The translations under genes were made by a program, and so were the position numbers. Positions 1 to 13,000 of a stretch of DNA of 64,000 nt are shown in pieces (position 1 is the first letter of the stretch; every line of letters starts with the position of its first letter). Source of the stretch: Theocolax elegans. Its lineage: Eukaryota > Arthropoda > Insecta > Hymenoptera > Cerocephalidae. Location of the stretch: NCBI GenBank assembly GCA_026168455.1, contig CM047426.1, positions 74,551,986 to 74,615,985 of the forward strand, read 5' to 3'. The notes beneath the pieces were generated by a model, which was given only the letters and a program-made list of their open reading frames with translations, was not told where the DNA came from and made no database searches.

Positions 1-254
1 ACTTGGATTGAAATAAAAGTTTCTACATCATATTTCTCTTCGCTATGGGAGATTCACTAAAAATATCAGCCGTTTTTCATAATCTATATTTTAAATAATT
101 AGTTTTATTTTTATTTATTGATAAGTACTACAATATTACACCTATAACTAGTATTTCTAGCAATATTTACTATCAGATAATATTCGTGGTCATGATTTTG
201 ATGAAAAGAATACTAAATTCATTGGGTAGGAAAAATTCCTAAGAGTCACTTACA

Positions 255-340
255 TACATTTCACTCTCAATTTCTCTTGGTTGGATTCCAGCCTGGAATG
301 TGGATTTTCTTCTTCTTGATCTTTCTGACATCTCTCGCAT
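255..340 (-). CDS. Possible first coding exon of a minus-strand gene (low confidence)
   Basis: Reading the minus strand, an ATG at 340 (with a second in-frame ATG at 331) opens a short Ser/Arg/Lys-rich stretch of about 28 codons. It runs into a good splice donor (GTAAGT) near 249-254. The frame has no stop, and the amino-terminal sequence is basic and hydrophilic. If real, the rest of the gene lies to the left of the window. I do not recognise the protein. The alternative is a chance open stretch inside an intron of the plus-strand gene that ends at 4953. Confidence 0.22.
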
Positions 341-1089
341 AAATGAAAATTCGTAAATTAGTTGAGAAATTGAGGGTGTAATATATTAAATATTCAACTC
401 GCTCGTTAAAACCAATGAATTTATATATTCTACATTTTTTATATTTTTATGTTGCATATATGTTTATTCCTCATTAAAATTATTAACTTACGAGCTACAA
501 AGTAATCTATTTTAAATATTATCTTGTACATCAGGGATCCGTAAAGTGGGCTATTTTGAAGCCAGAAAGCTCACCTATCTCTTGGTACGCACTATATTTT
601 ATTTGTTGCGTGTAATTTTTTTTAGTATTTTTTTCTCTTGACTTAAAAAGCGAACTTAATATCGCCATTTTCAGACACGACATACACTTATGCATATTAC
701 ATATAGTCGTCCATGAATACTGAATAAAAATTACTTAAGCGCACGATTTTTAAGGTATAAAAAGTGTTACTTTAGGCTTTTTAATATGTCGAAACAGCGT
801 GAAAATTATGTTTACGTTACATAAAAAATAATTATTTAAATTAATATTTGCAATAATGCATATTTCTCAAGAAAATATACTAAAACTTTTTAAATCGAAG
901 AGACGATCCTTTAATAACCCCCCTTGAGTTAGGAAAAGCTATACTTAACTGTATCAACCTCGAAACACGAAATAAAACGAGTACAATAGAATCGAAGCCT
1001 GCTACCTCCTGGTACCAAGACGACACTATCGATTACATAAACCAAGCATTTTTAAACGCAAACTTGATCAATGACTTATTTGATGCTAG
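341..1089. other. AT-rich sequence with candidate upstream exons
   Basis: Mostly AT-rich, intron-like sequence. Two stretches could be upstream exons of the gene ending at 4953. One is a 51-base open segment at about 534-584, bounded by CAG and GTACGC. The other is an open frame at about 890-1126, plus strand, that reads through the presumed acceptor of the next exon in a different frame. Neither could be joined to the downstream exons with a consistent phase, so they are noted but not called. Confidence 0.3.
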
Positions 1090-4000
1090 ACGGAGGTTAC
1101 GAGTGGTCATAGACACACGACGCCAGGTACGCTGTCCAGGACGCCTGGATCACAGGATACCCTTGACGCTGACGCTCGTGATATATCGAGTGAAAACGAG
1201 CACGAGCTAGATCATCGTCGACCGGTCGCTAAACCCTGGGATACTCGAGAATTCGCCGAGGCTGCGAGAAAAGGAGCGGGTTTGATGTAAGTCTTTATCA
1301 ATACTCACTTAAGAAACATTATCAAGTATTATTTATGTATTTATTAAATTCGTAGTATTAAAAAAATAATTTTACTTTAAGTGATAATACTAATTATATT
1401 TAATTGTATTGAAATTTCACAATAAAATTAATAAATCTATATGAAATTTACAAAGAGGGAGTGAAGATAAAATGTAGGGAAAAATTGGTAGGTGTTATAA
1501 TGGAAGAAGGGTAGATAGTGTAATAGTACCCCCGTATGGTATGGTATGGTAATAAAATAAATGAAATTCCCACCACGTTTGACTGTTCGCATGTATACGC
1601 AAAGGTCGGCGAGTAGACGCGTGCAACGAGCGAACGCGATCGATCGTCCGCGCACGGCCGACTCGGTGGATTCGGTGATGGGCGGCGCGGTCGGCGCCGA
1701 CCTCGAGACCCTCGAGTCGTTGGAGAAGGGCTTCGGGGCACCGGAGGAGGCGACGGGCTCGCCGCACTCGTACCTCTCGATGCCTTCTTGCAAGCAGTTC
1801 CCGAACATGCGCACCGTCGAGCCACTCTCGAAGGTCCTCGAGCCTCTTGTTGTGAGTCTCGCGCACGAATGCCATTTCTCTTTGCTGCTCGACGACAGGG
1901 GACACTCTTCTCTTTTTCTCATTTTAACTGTTATTTAGTCGGGAAATATTTTCACTTTTTTATCGAACGCAAAAAAGTCTCGTTGTACAAACATTCTTTT
2001 TTGAGTTATTAAAATATAACAGAGAATATAAATCAATTTGCAATAATACATTGTTAATTCCGTTTTTATACTTACTCATTTATTTAAAATTTTAGTGAAA
2101 GAGTTTTTTTGTAAAATTACCATTTAGTTACTTTTGACGATCCTATACCAAATTTACCAAAACTTTAAAGTTTCGTATATCACCAAAAAATTTCTATTTT
2201 TTTCATTTTAAAAGTTAATACACGAATAGTTTTTGTAAAATACAACAATTTTGTTCAATTTTATGTAATATAGACAGTTTAAAAAAACTTTATTATTAAA
2301 AATTATTTCTTAATCGTGGATTTCGTTGATTTAGAAAGAAATTTCAAATAGTATATACAGTTGATTGTCCAACTTCCAAAAAAAAAACACACCAAGTTCT
2401 GGGGGAAACATTAAAAAATTATTTTTATAATCAACGAACAAAAAACATAATGTTACTTATTATATCATTTGAAAAATTTTCAAAAAATCTTTAAAATGAA
2501 ACCTTGCGGGATTTTAATGTTAATTTTATGTTAACACAAGCACTTAATAAAATTTAACGTATTTAATAAAATATTTTTTTGAATAGTCGTAAAAGAATAT
2601 TAATGTAAAATATTTATTAGTAAGTTTGAAAAAGGTTTTAATTAACAGTATAATGGACACAAATTATAGTAATCTACATATTTTAATACACATAATTTAA
2701 AATATAAAAGAGAACGTTTTAAAAAAAATTATGGTAATCAAAATTGAATAAACAAATGTTTAGGCGGTAAATTTGAGTAAAAAGATATAAACTTTAAACC
2801 CAAACATTATACACTAATTAACGATTTAAAAATCTGAAAAAATTAATGTATATTGCTTACAGCTTGTACAAGGGCTGACGTCAAGCAGTTTTCCAAAAAA
2901 TTTTTTGTTTATAAAAATATACAAGAAATGCTCATTTTTTAAGTCCGAAACCCCCTGATACGGTACTTCAAGCAACAAAATTCTTCTAACTAGTTTCCCG
3001 CTAGTTTCTAACAAATTTTTTTTTATGACTATTCAAATATAAATATTTTATTGAATTCACTAAATGTTTTTTAGTCTACAAAATTTTAAAGTTTTGGTAA
3101 ATATACACTATCTTAGCATTGTGGAGAAGAGTCAGTGCAAATAATTAATAAATCTCGATGTTACCAAGTTGGTTTAAAAGTAAATCGCGAAGAAGTGGGT
3201 TGTTAAAACTTTTAAAAATTTAATGTTCGACACAGAAATGAAATATAAATTTATTTTTTTTAATGTATTCAATTTTTTGCTTGTTGAGTGTCCTTTTAAC
3301 TCGACCAGTAATTATTTATTTTTTTTATTTATCGCGTATTGAATTAGCTATTAATTGAAAAACTTTAAATTTAAGGTGAAGCATTTAGATTTGGAACTCG
3401 ATTCGCCAGAGATGAAAATAAAGGATTACGACCTTACGAAAGGAAACGGCGATCATTATTTTTCAAGAGCTTCTAGTGCCATTAAAGATCCTGGAGTCCT
3501 GGGACCTATTGTGTGGGATCTCAAAAGAAAACGAGCTGTAGAAGGTACAACATTGAAATAGGAAACTTTACAAATGTCTTATCAATCTCATAGTAACATT
3601 CACTTTTTTCTTACAATAATATTTCTATTACCGTTTGTTAATTTAAAGTAAAATTGAATACACACATTTGTTTAATTAGTTACTGATAGTTAAAAACTAA
3701 AGTATTTAATGCACAGTACAATTTTAGATTAAATTTATTTATATATAGAATATATTTTACTGTAACAAGCTAGTATTATTTAAATAATCAATTATTTGCT
3801 TTATTTCTTATTTGCTCATTGATATATTATCGCATATATTATTTGCTTATTCATATATTATCGCATATAATCCAATATTTTAAGAGCAAACAAAATCATA
3901 GAATAATTATAATATTTAATATATATAATAATGCACGATATTTAAAAATGTCTTTTGGCAAATTAGTTGAACTGATTACATTTTTTCAAATGAATAAATT

Positions 4001-4953
4001 GTACGATTTACCAACAAACATTGTTAATCGCAATTTTCTTATTATTTTCTTCGAAATTAAATTTTTCTCGTAATGAATTAAATGTAATTAAACCTTGTGA
4101 TAAATTATCTGTGACTCTGTTTGCTTGGCGACAAATTGAGCGTCGCGTAGCTCGATAAACACGCTCGTTGAAAAGACGTAACGCATTGTAAGGTAACCTC
4201 GCGACGGCGGAGGCAAACCTGGAACCTGGACGCGTGCCTTACGGCCCGGTGGGTCGAGCGCGCCGACGCCTCAACGAACTCCTCGAAGATTCATTCAGTC
4301 TCTTCGGGAGCCGAGAGTCAAAGCAGCACCACCGAGCACCCGAAACTCGTACCTCATCGGATAGCCAAGGTTCATTTCAAAATCGATTCGCCATCCTTGC
4401 TGAGACCCGGGGGAAATCGGCGCAAGTGAGGTACACCCACATTCAATTAAAAACGTTGCTTTTTCAATTTTATCTATTTTACATACAATTTAAATTGGAA
4501 TATTTAGATGTATTTTAATTTTTTGGAAAAAACGACTTAAATTACATTATAACAATCCTCCATACGTATTAGCAACAGATGTTATGAAACAATTATTTAA
4601 TAATTTAAAATAATATAAATTGTATAAATTAAATAGTTAAATTTTAATTTAAAAGTAAATCAAAACGAATATATTTCAGTTCAGTAACGTCTCCAGATAC
4701 GGAGGATACATCTCGACCTCGAACTTCGTTACCTCGATCCGATGAGGTTATCCCTGAGACGGGCAATGTTGGTCCGCAACCTCGAGGCGCATGGGGTTCT
4801 CGACCCCTCAGTGCTGGTCCCTTCCACCGGCCCAATTTGCCCGAAGTCGAGGTGGTACGCGTATTAGCCGATTCTCAGCTTAGGCCCGAAGATCCAGCTG
4901 TGCCTCTCATCGCTGCTATTAAGAAGGAACTTGGCAAGTTCTCATACGACTGA
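1090..4953 (+). CDS. Carboxy-terminal exons of an unidentified multi-exon gene
   Basis: Five exons join with GT-AG borders and unbroken phase: about 1090-1286, 1605-1851, 3376-3544, 4193-4430 and 4680-4953 (TGA at 4951-4953). Together they encode about 374 residues. The first acceptor is uncertain and the gene probably continues upstream. The protein is hydrophilic, rich in Ser, Pro, Arg and Glu, with no membrane segment or domain that I recognise, so it is probably largely disordered. A more conserved-looking block in the 3376-3544 exon holds the string SSAIKDPGVLGPIVWDLK, and the end has a short hydrophobic/basic helix (AAIKKELGKF). The exons are clearly GC-richer than their introns, which supports coding function. 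The last two exons fit only if the donor at 4431 (GTACAC) is used and not GTGAGG at 4426. Function is unknown; a database search with the joined protein is needed for a name. Confidence 0.72.
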
Positions 4954-7900
4954 ACTTCTGTGAATCCGCGACAGCTGCATTTCCACTTTAGAATTTTTTT
5001 TTCTCGCATTTCGACCGTACTAGCGAAAAAGTGCAATGTCATTAATATTAATTTTTCTATTGCGTCAAATGCATTCTATTTTTTGTTGAGTGTCCAGGTT
5101 TTTGGATAGCTCGTAGTGTAATTTTAATTTTGCTCACAGAACTGCCTTTATTTTAACGCTTTTAAGATAAAAAAACGTTAGAATTTTTCAATTATGCAAA
5201 CATTTTGTACCAAAGTTTATACGAATATACTTGCTAATTAATTCTACATCTAATGTAACTATTTGTTAACGATAAAGAATTCATTTCTTCTTCTACACTT
5301 TACCAAGTGTATTTGTTATTAACAATTAATGATAATTACTAATTTAAAGCGTAACCTTTTATAAAGATATTTAAAGTATTTAAGCAAACTTAGAAAAATT
5401 TAGTAGCATACAATAGCAAAAATTTACCTACCTATATACTACTAATTTGTTCTGTATAATTACAAATTTTTATCGAATTAACGTGCGATCTAACAGTGCA
5501 ATTTTGTATATATATTTATAAATTCATTAATAATTTTTAATTATTAATAAAGTATTAATAATTATAATGTTTTGATTCGACAGGTAGCTTGTTTTGTTAA
5601 ATGTTATTATGCTTAGTTGTTCATTCTTTATTAATATTATGAGTATATTTTAAATCATGATACGTACTATTAAACTGTTTTAGTTTTAAATTTCGTTGAC
5701 GAAAGAATTATATCATTATCCTTTTTAATGATTTTGTTGAGTTTGTATGTACACCATGCGGTAGGAAGTTATATTCAAACGTTTGCGAAATTCTCTAAAA
5801 AAAGGCTGTAATTATGTTAATCCGCCAATAAGAAATTATCAAAAAAAGTATGGATATATTCACTTTCCACAGGTGTACATACAATAAATTATTTATAATT
5901 AATCTTTGTTATCGGTATTTACAAATTTTATTAACAAGGATAGTTCACGTATTTCAGAAAATGGATTTGATTCGATTCGTAATGATTCTGTAGCCAAAAA
6001 TATTGACTCGTCTCTTAGGGTTCACTTCTCTAAAGTTTCCTAGACAACAAATTAGTTTAAAAATTTAGGTGAATAGTTTTTATGAGAGTAAAAATAACGT
6101 AATGTCGATTAAACTCTGATGATTATTCAACAACGATAAAAAAGCTGTAAATATAGGAGCTTTAATTTCAATTTAATTCACTTATTAACTCAAACATTTA
6201 TAAAATAATAAAAAAGAAGTCATTTTTAATTTACTTTATTTAGATTTTGTCAGTTAAACGTATATTTTAAACTGTCAAAATATTTGAATAAAGCTAATTT
6301 ATATGAAAACTTTTGATTACTTTTCTCGTTCGTTGCATCATAAACAATCTTTTTCTCTACACAAACAAATAAAATTCGATTTTTTTAAGGCAAGTAATTG
6401 TATATCACGATCACATTCAAATCTATTTTCTGGAGATTATTGAGCTCCTTATAAGTATAATAAATATTAGAACATTATAATGAAACTGTTTTATACCACG
6501 ACTTTATATTCCTTTGTAATAATTTTGTTAATAGTGTATTTTGAGTTGACACAAATATAATGATATCATGCGATAAATATTCAAATCTGTATTACCGATG
6601 GGTACCTAAATGAGAAGATGATAATTTCCATGTAAATATGTAAATGTGACTAATGTCGTCAAGCCATCGGAATTGTATCAAAAATATTTTATCATAATAT
6701 GTACTAGCTGAACAAATTGTAATAGCGTATTGACATATTATAGTATACGTAATTCTGTATTCAGATTATATTTTGAACAATTGTAGTTAGATTCGTTCAA
6801 GAAAAACGATTCATATGTAAATATTACAATCTTTTTTATTAAAAATTGAATAATAATATATAAGTAAGAAAATTTTGCACAAATCGAATAAATGTTTATT
6901 ACTTTTTAATTTATACAATATTCCTTGAAATGTGTAATTACAATTTTGGTTAATTTACCATGGCTTTTTCTTGCATGAGTGTAGATTCGAGTTTTGGATT
7001 TAGTTCTAACTTTAGGAAATGCTTTCTTGTTCAGAATGATGAAGGAATCTGCAGGAAATTATATATTATACGAATGATGTAAAATTTTGGGAAAACACGT
7101 TTTTATTTATTTCTCATAAATACATATTCGAATCTATGCTTAAAAGAAAGCTGTTTCTATAATTTATATTTAAGTTATTGTAGTTAATATTTGGTTTGGT
7201 TTTTATTTATTCCATAATTATAATAATTGACGAAACAATATAGTGTGAGCAAGATGTATCGTATTCATCAGATTTAAATTTTATTCATCGACAATAAAAT
7301 TAATTAATAAAAGGCTATATTTTAAAATTTTTTATAAGTCAACTGCATATGAATAATGTAAAAGATTCTACGAGTTTATGATTTTCCGCAGGGAAAGGTT
7401 TCCAAAAGCTAAAACCAAATCTAGTGCACGGAAAATGGTGGTTCTTTTTAATAGATTAAAATTAATTACGCAGATGTAGTACGAATAGTCGCCGAATTTT
7501 TATTTAAATACCTATAAATTACAACAAAAATTCTGCTTTTGAACCATTCAAAACTTGAAAATATTTTAACACAAAATAATTGAAATTAATAAATTGAAAT
7601 TAATTTTTATATTCATTGTAGAAGCTTTTTGTTTACCGCTTTATTATATTCTAATGCATTACTATAGTGAACAATCAACCTCGCACATGACATGGCAGAT
7701 GTTAGCAGCATGTATACAGTTAATTAAACTATAGCCAAGCTCGATATTCTTGCTAATAATTGTTGACATCTTAAAGAATCTCTTTAAGCTCGAGAAAGTA
7801 ATACATTTACCTTAGAATTCAAGATATAGAGTTTCTTATTTACTTAATTAATCGATTTTTCGTTTAATTATTCAAAATAAATGTAGATTGTAGTTTTATC

Positions 7901-8559
7901 GTGTATTTACCTTCCGAGTTTCTTAAACCATTGATCAATGTGAAAGTTGGATTTTAATTCACAGGTGGCGCTACGCAGCACGCTATATCGCAAAATCGAT
8001 GAAAACACGTAAAGAAAGTATAATGGTTTCATTTTTAATAGAATATCTACTATCAGTTTTTATTTAGTTTCTTCGATTTAATTTTTATGGCTAAAATTGT
8101 AGAATATGAAGATGACAAAATGCCGTAGTATCAAAAATAAGAAAGTTATTTTTACTAATGAAGTAGCATAATTCATTAGGAAGTAGAAAAATTAACTTAT
8201 TAAATATATTATTAAACATTAGTCTTTAAAAATGATATTTTATTCTTGGATTTTATTATCCAGAGTGAACAATCTATCTAAAATAGATACATTAATGTAA
8301 ATGTACGTGTATTATATTTATATTTTATATCTTGTGTAATATTGTTCTACAGCAATGCATACCAAAGTAAATATTACAAGTTTTACTGACTTGAATATAA
8401 AATATTGTATTGTTCACGGTTTTCGTTAAATCTTTCTACACTTACAATATATTTCTCAAATTATTATTTACTTTCATTTCCTTTATTTATAAAGTTTAGT
8501 TAATAACCAAAATAATCTTAAATAAGTGATAGTCGAAAAAGTAGTTGAAACAATTATGA
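4954..8559. other. AT-rich 3' UTR and intergenic DNA
   Basis: No convincing gene on either strand. An AATAAA at 5546-5551 and other A-rich sites could end the transcript of the gene that stops at 4953. The rest is low-GC sequence with short runs of A or T and no repeat that I could define. Confidence 0.5.
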
Positions 8560-8930
8560 ACTGCAAAGTTCACGAAACGCGGGAAGATTCAAACTTGTCA
8601 ATGAGTTCACTCGCCTCTACACTTCTACAGTCCCGCATGCGAGTTTAAAAGAAAACGAGCAAAAGAAAGTCACATCGTCGGTTTACGAAGAGAGCCGAAG
8701 TCCCGAGCCGAAGTTGCCCGAAGTTCTCTTTACATACGCTGGAAGTTCGTTATACCCGGGGTGAGAGCGAAGTATATACAGAAAACGAGATCGCTCGCTA
8801 TATAGGCTGCGCGAGTTAACCTAACCTACCTGTCGGTCTGGATGGAACTGGTGGGAGGCGACGAACAGTTTGATTAGCCAAGGAATGGGAATCGCCTGGT
8901 TTATTCGCGAGGGATATGCATACGGAGGTT
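8560..8930 (+). promoter_or_regulatory. GC-rich islet, candidate promoter upstream of the ABCA gene
   Basis: About 370 bases stand out from the AT-rich surroundings by their GC content and CpG dinucleotides. They include three close copies of CCGAAGT (8694-8740) and a TATA-like CTATATAGG at about 8800-8808, with GC-rich sequence after it. It lies 1.1 kb before the start codon at 10031. Promoter function is inference from composition and position. It could equally be a conserved non-coding element or a 5' untranslated exon. Confidence 0.3.
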
Positions 8931-10030
8931 TATTACAGGATAAAATTTTTTTTCTATCGTTAATTTTTCAGAAATTTTTGCATTACTTAGCAGAGTAATT
9001 ATTTTTAGAGTTTTCTACATAATAGCGGCAATCAAAATAAGTATTTGGTATCATTCAAAAAGTGCAATCGGCAAAATAGTTTTATCATCATATTTCTGAT
9101 TCTGCAAAACATTAAAACGCAGGTATAAGAAATTAATAGGAGGAAGACTAGATTTAATATAATATGATAAAACATATATAAGGTAAAAGTTAAGGTCTGA
9201 TGTAGTAATCGGGTTTTAATATAACAACATACCGAGAACTATAATGTTAAAAGAGAGTTAGTATAATCTTTAGAAACTTAAAATTTATGTTTAAAAGGCA
9301 GATTACAATTTATGTTTAAAAGGCAATAGGTATTTACTAACTAAAATTTAATTTATCTTAGTCAAAATTATACCACTTTCTTTAAATTTAAATGCTTTGA
9401 TTAAAATTTGTTTAAAATACCACTATCCCTTAACCCCTAAAAACTTACGATCTATGTTTAGAATACCACTATCTGTCTCTTTCTCCTTTCCGCTATTAGC
9501 CCTCCCTTCTTGTCTACCTTATCCCCTTATATTTCACCCTATCGCATTAACAAATTTAGGGTCTCTAGCATATTTTACCTGCTTTACAAAAATGACGTGT
9601 TGTTTACAACAAATAGGCTAAAAATAACATAAAATATAAATTTTTTATGGGCATATTTTTTATAACAAATGTGAAAAGTCGACAACAAGCAAGGAAATTA
9701 ATATACTTATCGTATTAGTAGTATTATATTTTCAGACAATAATTCTAAAATTGTTGTATAGTGTAATTAATCGAATATCTTCTCTTATGTAATTGCACGT
9801 GTTTGAAAGAACGCAAGTTTTTTTTAAACAATTATGAGAACAATTAAATCTTCAAGAAACACAGATAGATCAATTTTACATTTAACTATGAGAAAAATAT
9901 GAATTAAAATAATATCATTACAGATGTAAAATATCAAAGCTTAGAAGAAATGTAATACACATCTCAAGAATAAAAGTATTATTTTCAAAATACCTAGTTC
10001 AAGAGATTGGAATAACTTAAAAGAAAAAAA
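8931..10030. other. AT-rich leader/intergenic stretch before the ABCA start codon
   Basis: No gene was found. A 25-base unit around AATTTATGTTTAAAAGGCA occurs twice in tandem at about 9280-9325, and 9419-9590 is unusually pyrimidine-rich. An A-rich run directly precedes the ATG at 10031, which is normal for insect start sites. Confidence 0.45.
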
Positions 10031-13000
10031 ATGTCCAAGTTGTACAATTTATTGAGACTTTTGATTCACAAAAATTATTTGGTTCGAAAGCAACAGTGGA
10101 TGCAATGTTTCTTATCCGAAATGTTGCTTCCTTTGTTACTCGTCGGTATGGCATGGAAGTCGAGGGGTATCGCTACTTCGCCACCTGTCACATTGGAGAC
10201 AACTACTTATTACAATCGGACTCAATTATCAAAGCTATCCGATAACGTACAATTCGATAATGTCATTATATATTACTCGCCAAATAATACTTGTACGGCG
10301 ACGTTGGTGGAAGAAGCTTTTGGCTATTCCAAAGATAATTCAGTTTTTACAAGTAGGTTATACGCTAGTTATAATTAATTTTGACTCAGAAAACTTTTTA
10401 ATATTTTTCTTTAAAACTATCGTGTAAATGATCAATCCCAGAGAACAGATTTTAAACGACTGTTTTAAAATGCTACCCAGAACAATACTGCCTTTTACTT
10501 TGGAATAGCAAATTGAATACATTTTTTATCACTAGATTTTAATATTACCGGATTCGCCACCGAGGAAGAATTATTGTTAGCTTATAAGTTACATCAAATG
10601 CAAAATGATCAAAGATTGGTCATAGGAGTGGTTTTCGAAAAGGAACTCGATGATCATACGGTAGAATTGAAATACAAAATACGAACCGAACACTTAAACG
10701 AGATGCCATTGTTCAATATACTGCTTCCGAGAGACATGTTTCTCGAGTATACGAACAGTTTATTCGCACAAACCCAAATTTATTTAGACATTGCATTAAT
10801 TTCACGATATTCAAAGGATAGTGATTTTGATCCACAGGTTTGTATACGATAATTATACATATTTTATATTTTTTTCATGTTGTATGTAATTGTAAACTGT
10901 TAGTGCAGCAATTACTTAAGTAATAATGTCCACCTGCATATTTTGCAGGTATCCATCCAACGGATGCCAGAACTAGCTCACGTTCAACCAGATCCAAATG
11001 ATAAAATTTTAAGAGAATTCATCCTAACGAATTTGATGACTACTTTTTTGATTCCATTGATCGTAGAGTCCATAAACATATCTAACGAAAAATCTTCTGG
11101 TATCGGTGTAAGCACCAAATAAAACATTTAATCCAATACTTTTCTTACATATTAAAAATGAAATGTATCTTTGTCGAGTTAGGTTTTGATGTCGATGTAT
11201 GGCGCCTCCAATAAGTTAAATTTATTTGGGTGGTTAATCACCAGTGCATTATTTACTATTGTATTTTGCGCGTTTCCCGTCTTCATTTTACTACTAATTC
11301 CCACCGATAATGCGCCTCCTTTTATAAATTATGGAAATCCATTTATATTTTGGTTAATTATTACTTTGCACGTTTTTCATCTTTTGTCATATGGGATCCA
11401 CGTATCTGCATACATTACGAAACGTAAGTATAATTATTTAAACGCATCGATTTTTTTTACTGATAGTATGCTATTTATTAGTCAAATAAAAGTCAAATTA
11501 AATTATATTATTTTACTAACAAAATATATTTTTTTGTTTCTAGCCTTGTATGTAGCAATCGTACTCTTAATTCTGAACATGGGTTATAATGCATCGCAAC
11601 TTATTATTAAAAAAAGTACTTTACCTGCCGTACCTTATTTAGGAATACTTTTCCCTCATATGCTTCTGTATCGAGCAGTTACAGAACTTAACTATTATGA
11701 GATTCTAGGTAAATTGATCATAAATTACATACACTTTTAATCACAAATATCTATACATTTACATTGAACGTCTATTTGTGTATGAGATAGACCTGCAGTT
11801 AGGTTTTAGGTAATTTTATTCAGTTATATTCAGTCATGATCACTAATTTTTTCTACATAATTGTAATTTCGATTAAATTCATGAAAAGATCTATCTATGT
11901 TGTATTATTCATCGTACAAAAATGCTAGTTTCAAGTTTTTCAAGTTTCACTTGACCGATATCTATTTATGGATTTTATCCAGATGTTTATTTAATACCTT
12001 TTATCTGATACTAATCCTAATGAAGAAAATGCCTATTTTTCACAGTAATTTTGAGAATAAACGAATTATTTTGGCAGTAAAAATATAGTACATCATTGTA
12101 TTTGGGCTTAATTTGTTTGTTGTGCGGCCAATGAAACAGTTGTCCATTTTGGGGGAAAGTGGCTAAAACGGCACAGTTAATATTTCTTTAAAAGTACAAA
12201 AGCAGTTACGTTTTTCAGCAAACTGATTGAAAAAACCTGAAATTTTAGGAATTCTATTTATTTTTTAATTACACCGTTCAACATAATCGCATAATAATAA
12301 TAGGATATGATTCTTGACTTTGATGCAACGAATTTTAGCTCTCTAAAAATTGATTGCTTTTCTCAGAATTGTTTTAATAATCTTTCGAAGTTTTAATATT
12401 ATTAGCTAATAATACTTAAAATATATCAGTTGTCAAATAAGGACCACAACCCATATGGGGTTAAAATTCTTTGTATCAAAGTCAAGAATCATATCTTACT
12501 ATTATTATGCAATTATGTTGAACGGCGTAATTAAAAAATAAATAAAATTCCTAAAATTTCAGGCTTTTTCTATGAGTTTGCTGAAAAACGTTACAGCTTT
12601 TGTACTTTTAAGAAAATATTAACTGTGCCGTTTTAGTCACTTTCCCCAAAATGGACAACTGTTTCAGTGGCCGTACAACAAACAAATGAAGCCCAAATAC
12701 AATTATGTGCCTCTTCAGGAATCCAAGTTAAAGACTTTCATATATAATATGTTTCGCTTACATAAAATGTTAAAACTATTGTGGATTTGCCCATATAAAA
12801 ATTCCTATCTTTGAGAGACGACTCTATTGAAAAATAATAAAATTGTTTTATATATATTTATCTATTATTCATACCAGGCAATTATTACCTACTAGTAATT
12901 TTATTTTTTAATTATACTTATTTTTTTAGGAGAAGGAAGTCACTGGTACAATCTTTTTAAAATAGGAGATTATAATTACAAATTCGCAGGATGCATTGGA

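Noticed and set aside
1437..1905. Minus-strand frames of 125-161 codons at 1.4-1.9 kb
   Set aside because: Antisense shadows of the GC-rich plus-strand exon at 1605-1851, which joins its neighbours in phase.
3275..5100. TTGTTGAGTGTCC occurring twice (about 3283 and 5086)
   Set aside because: The shared word is short and the flanks do not align, so it is not enough to define a repeat family.
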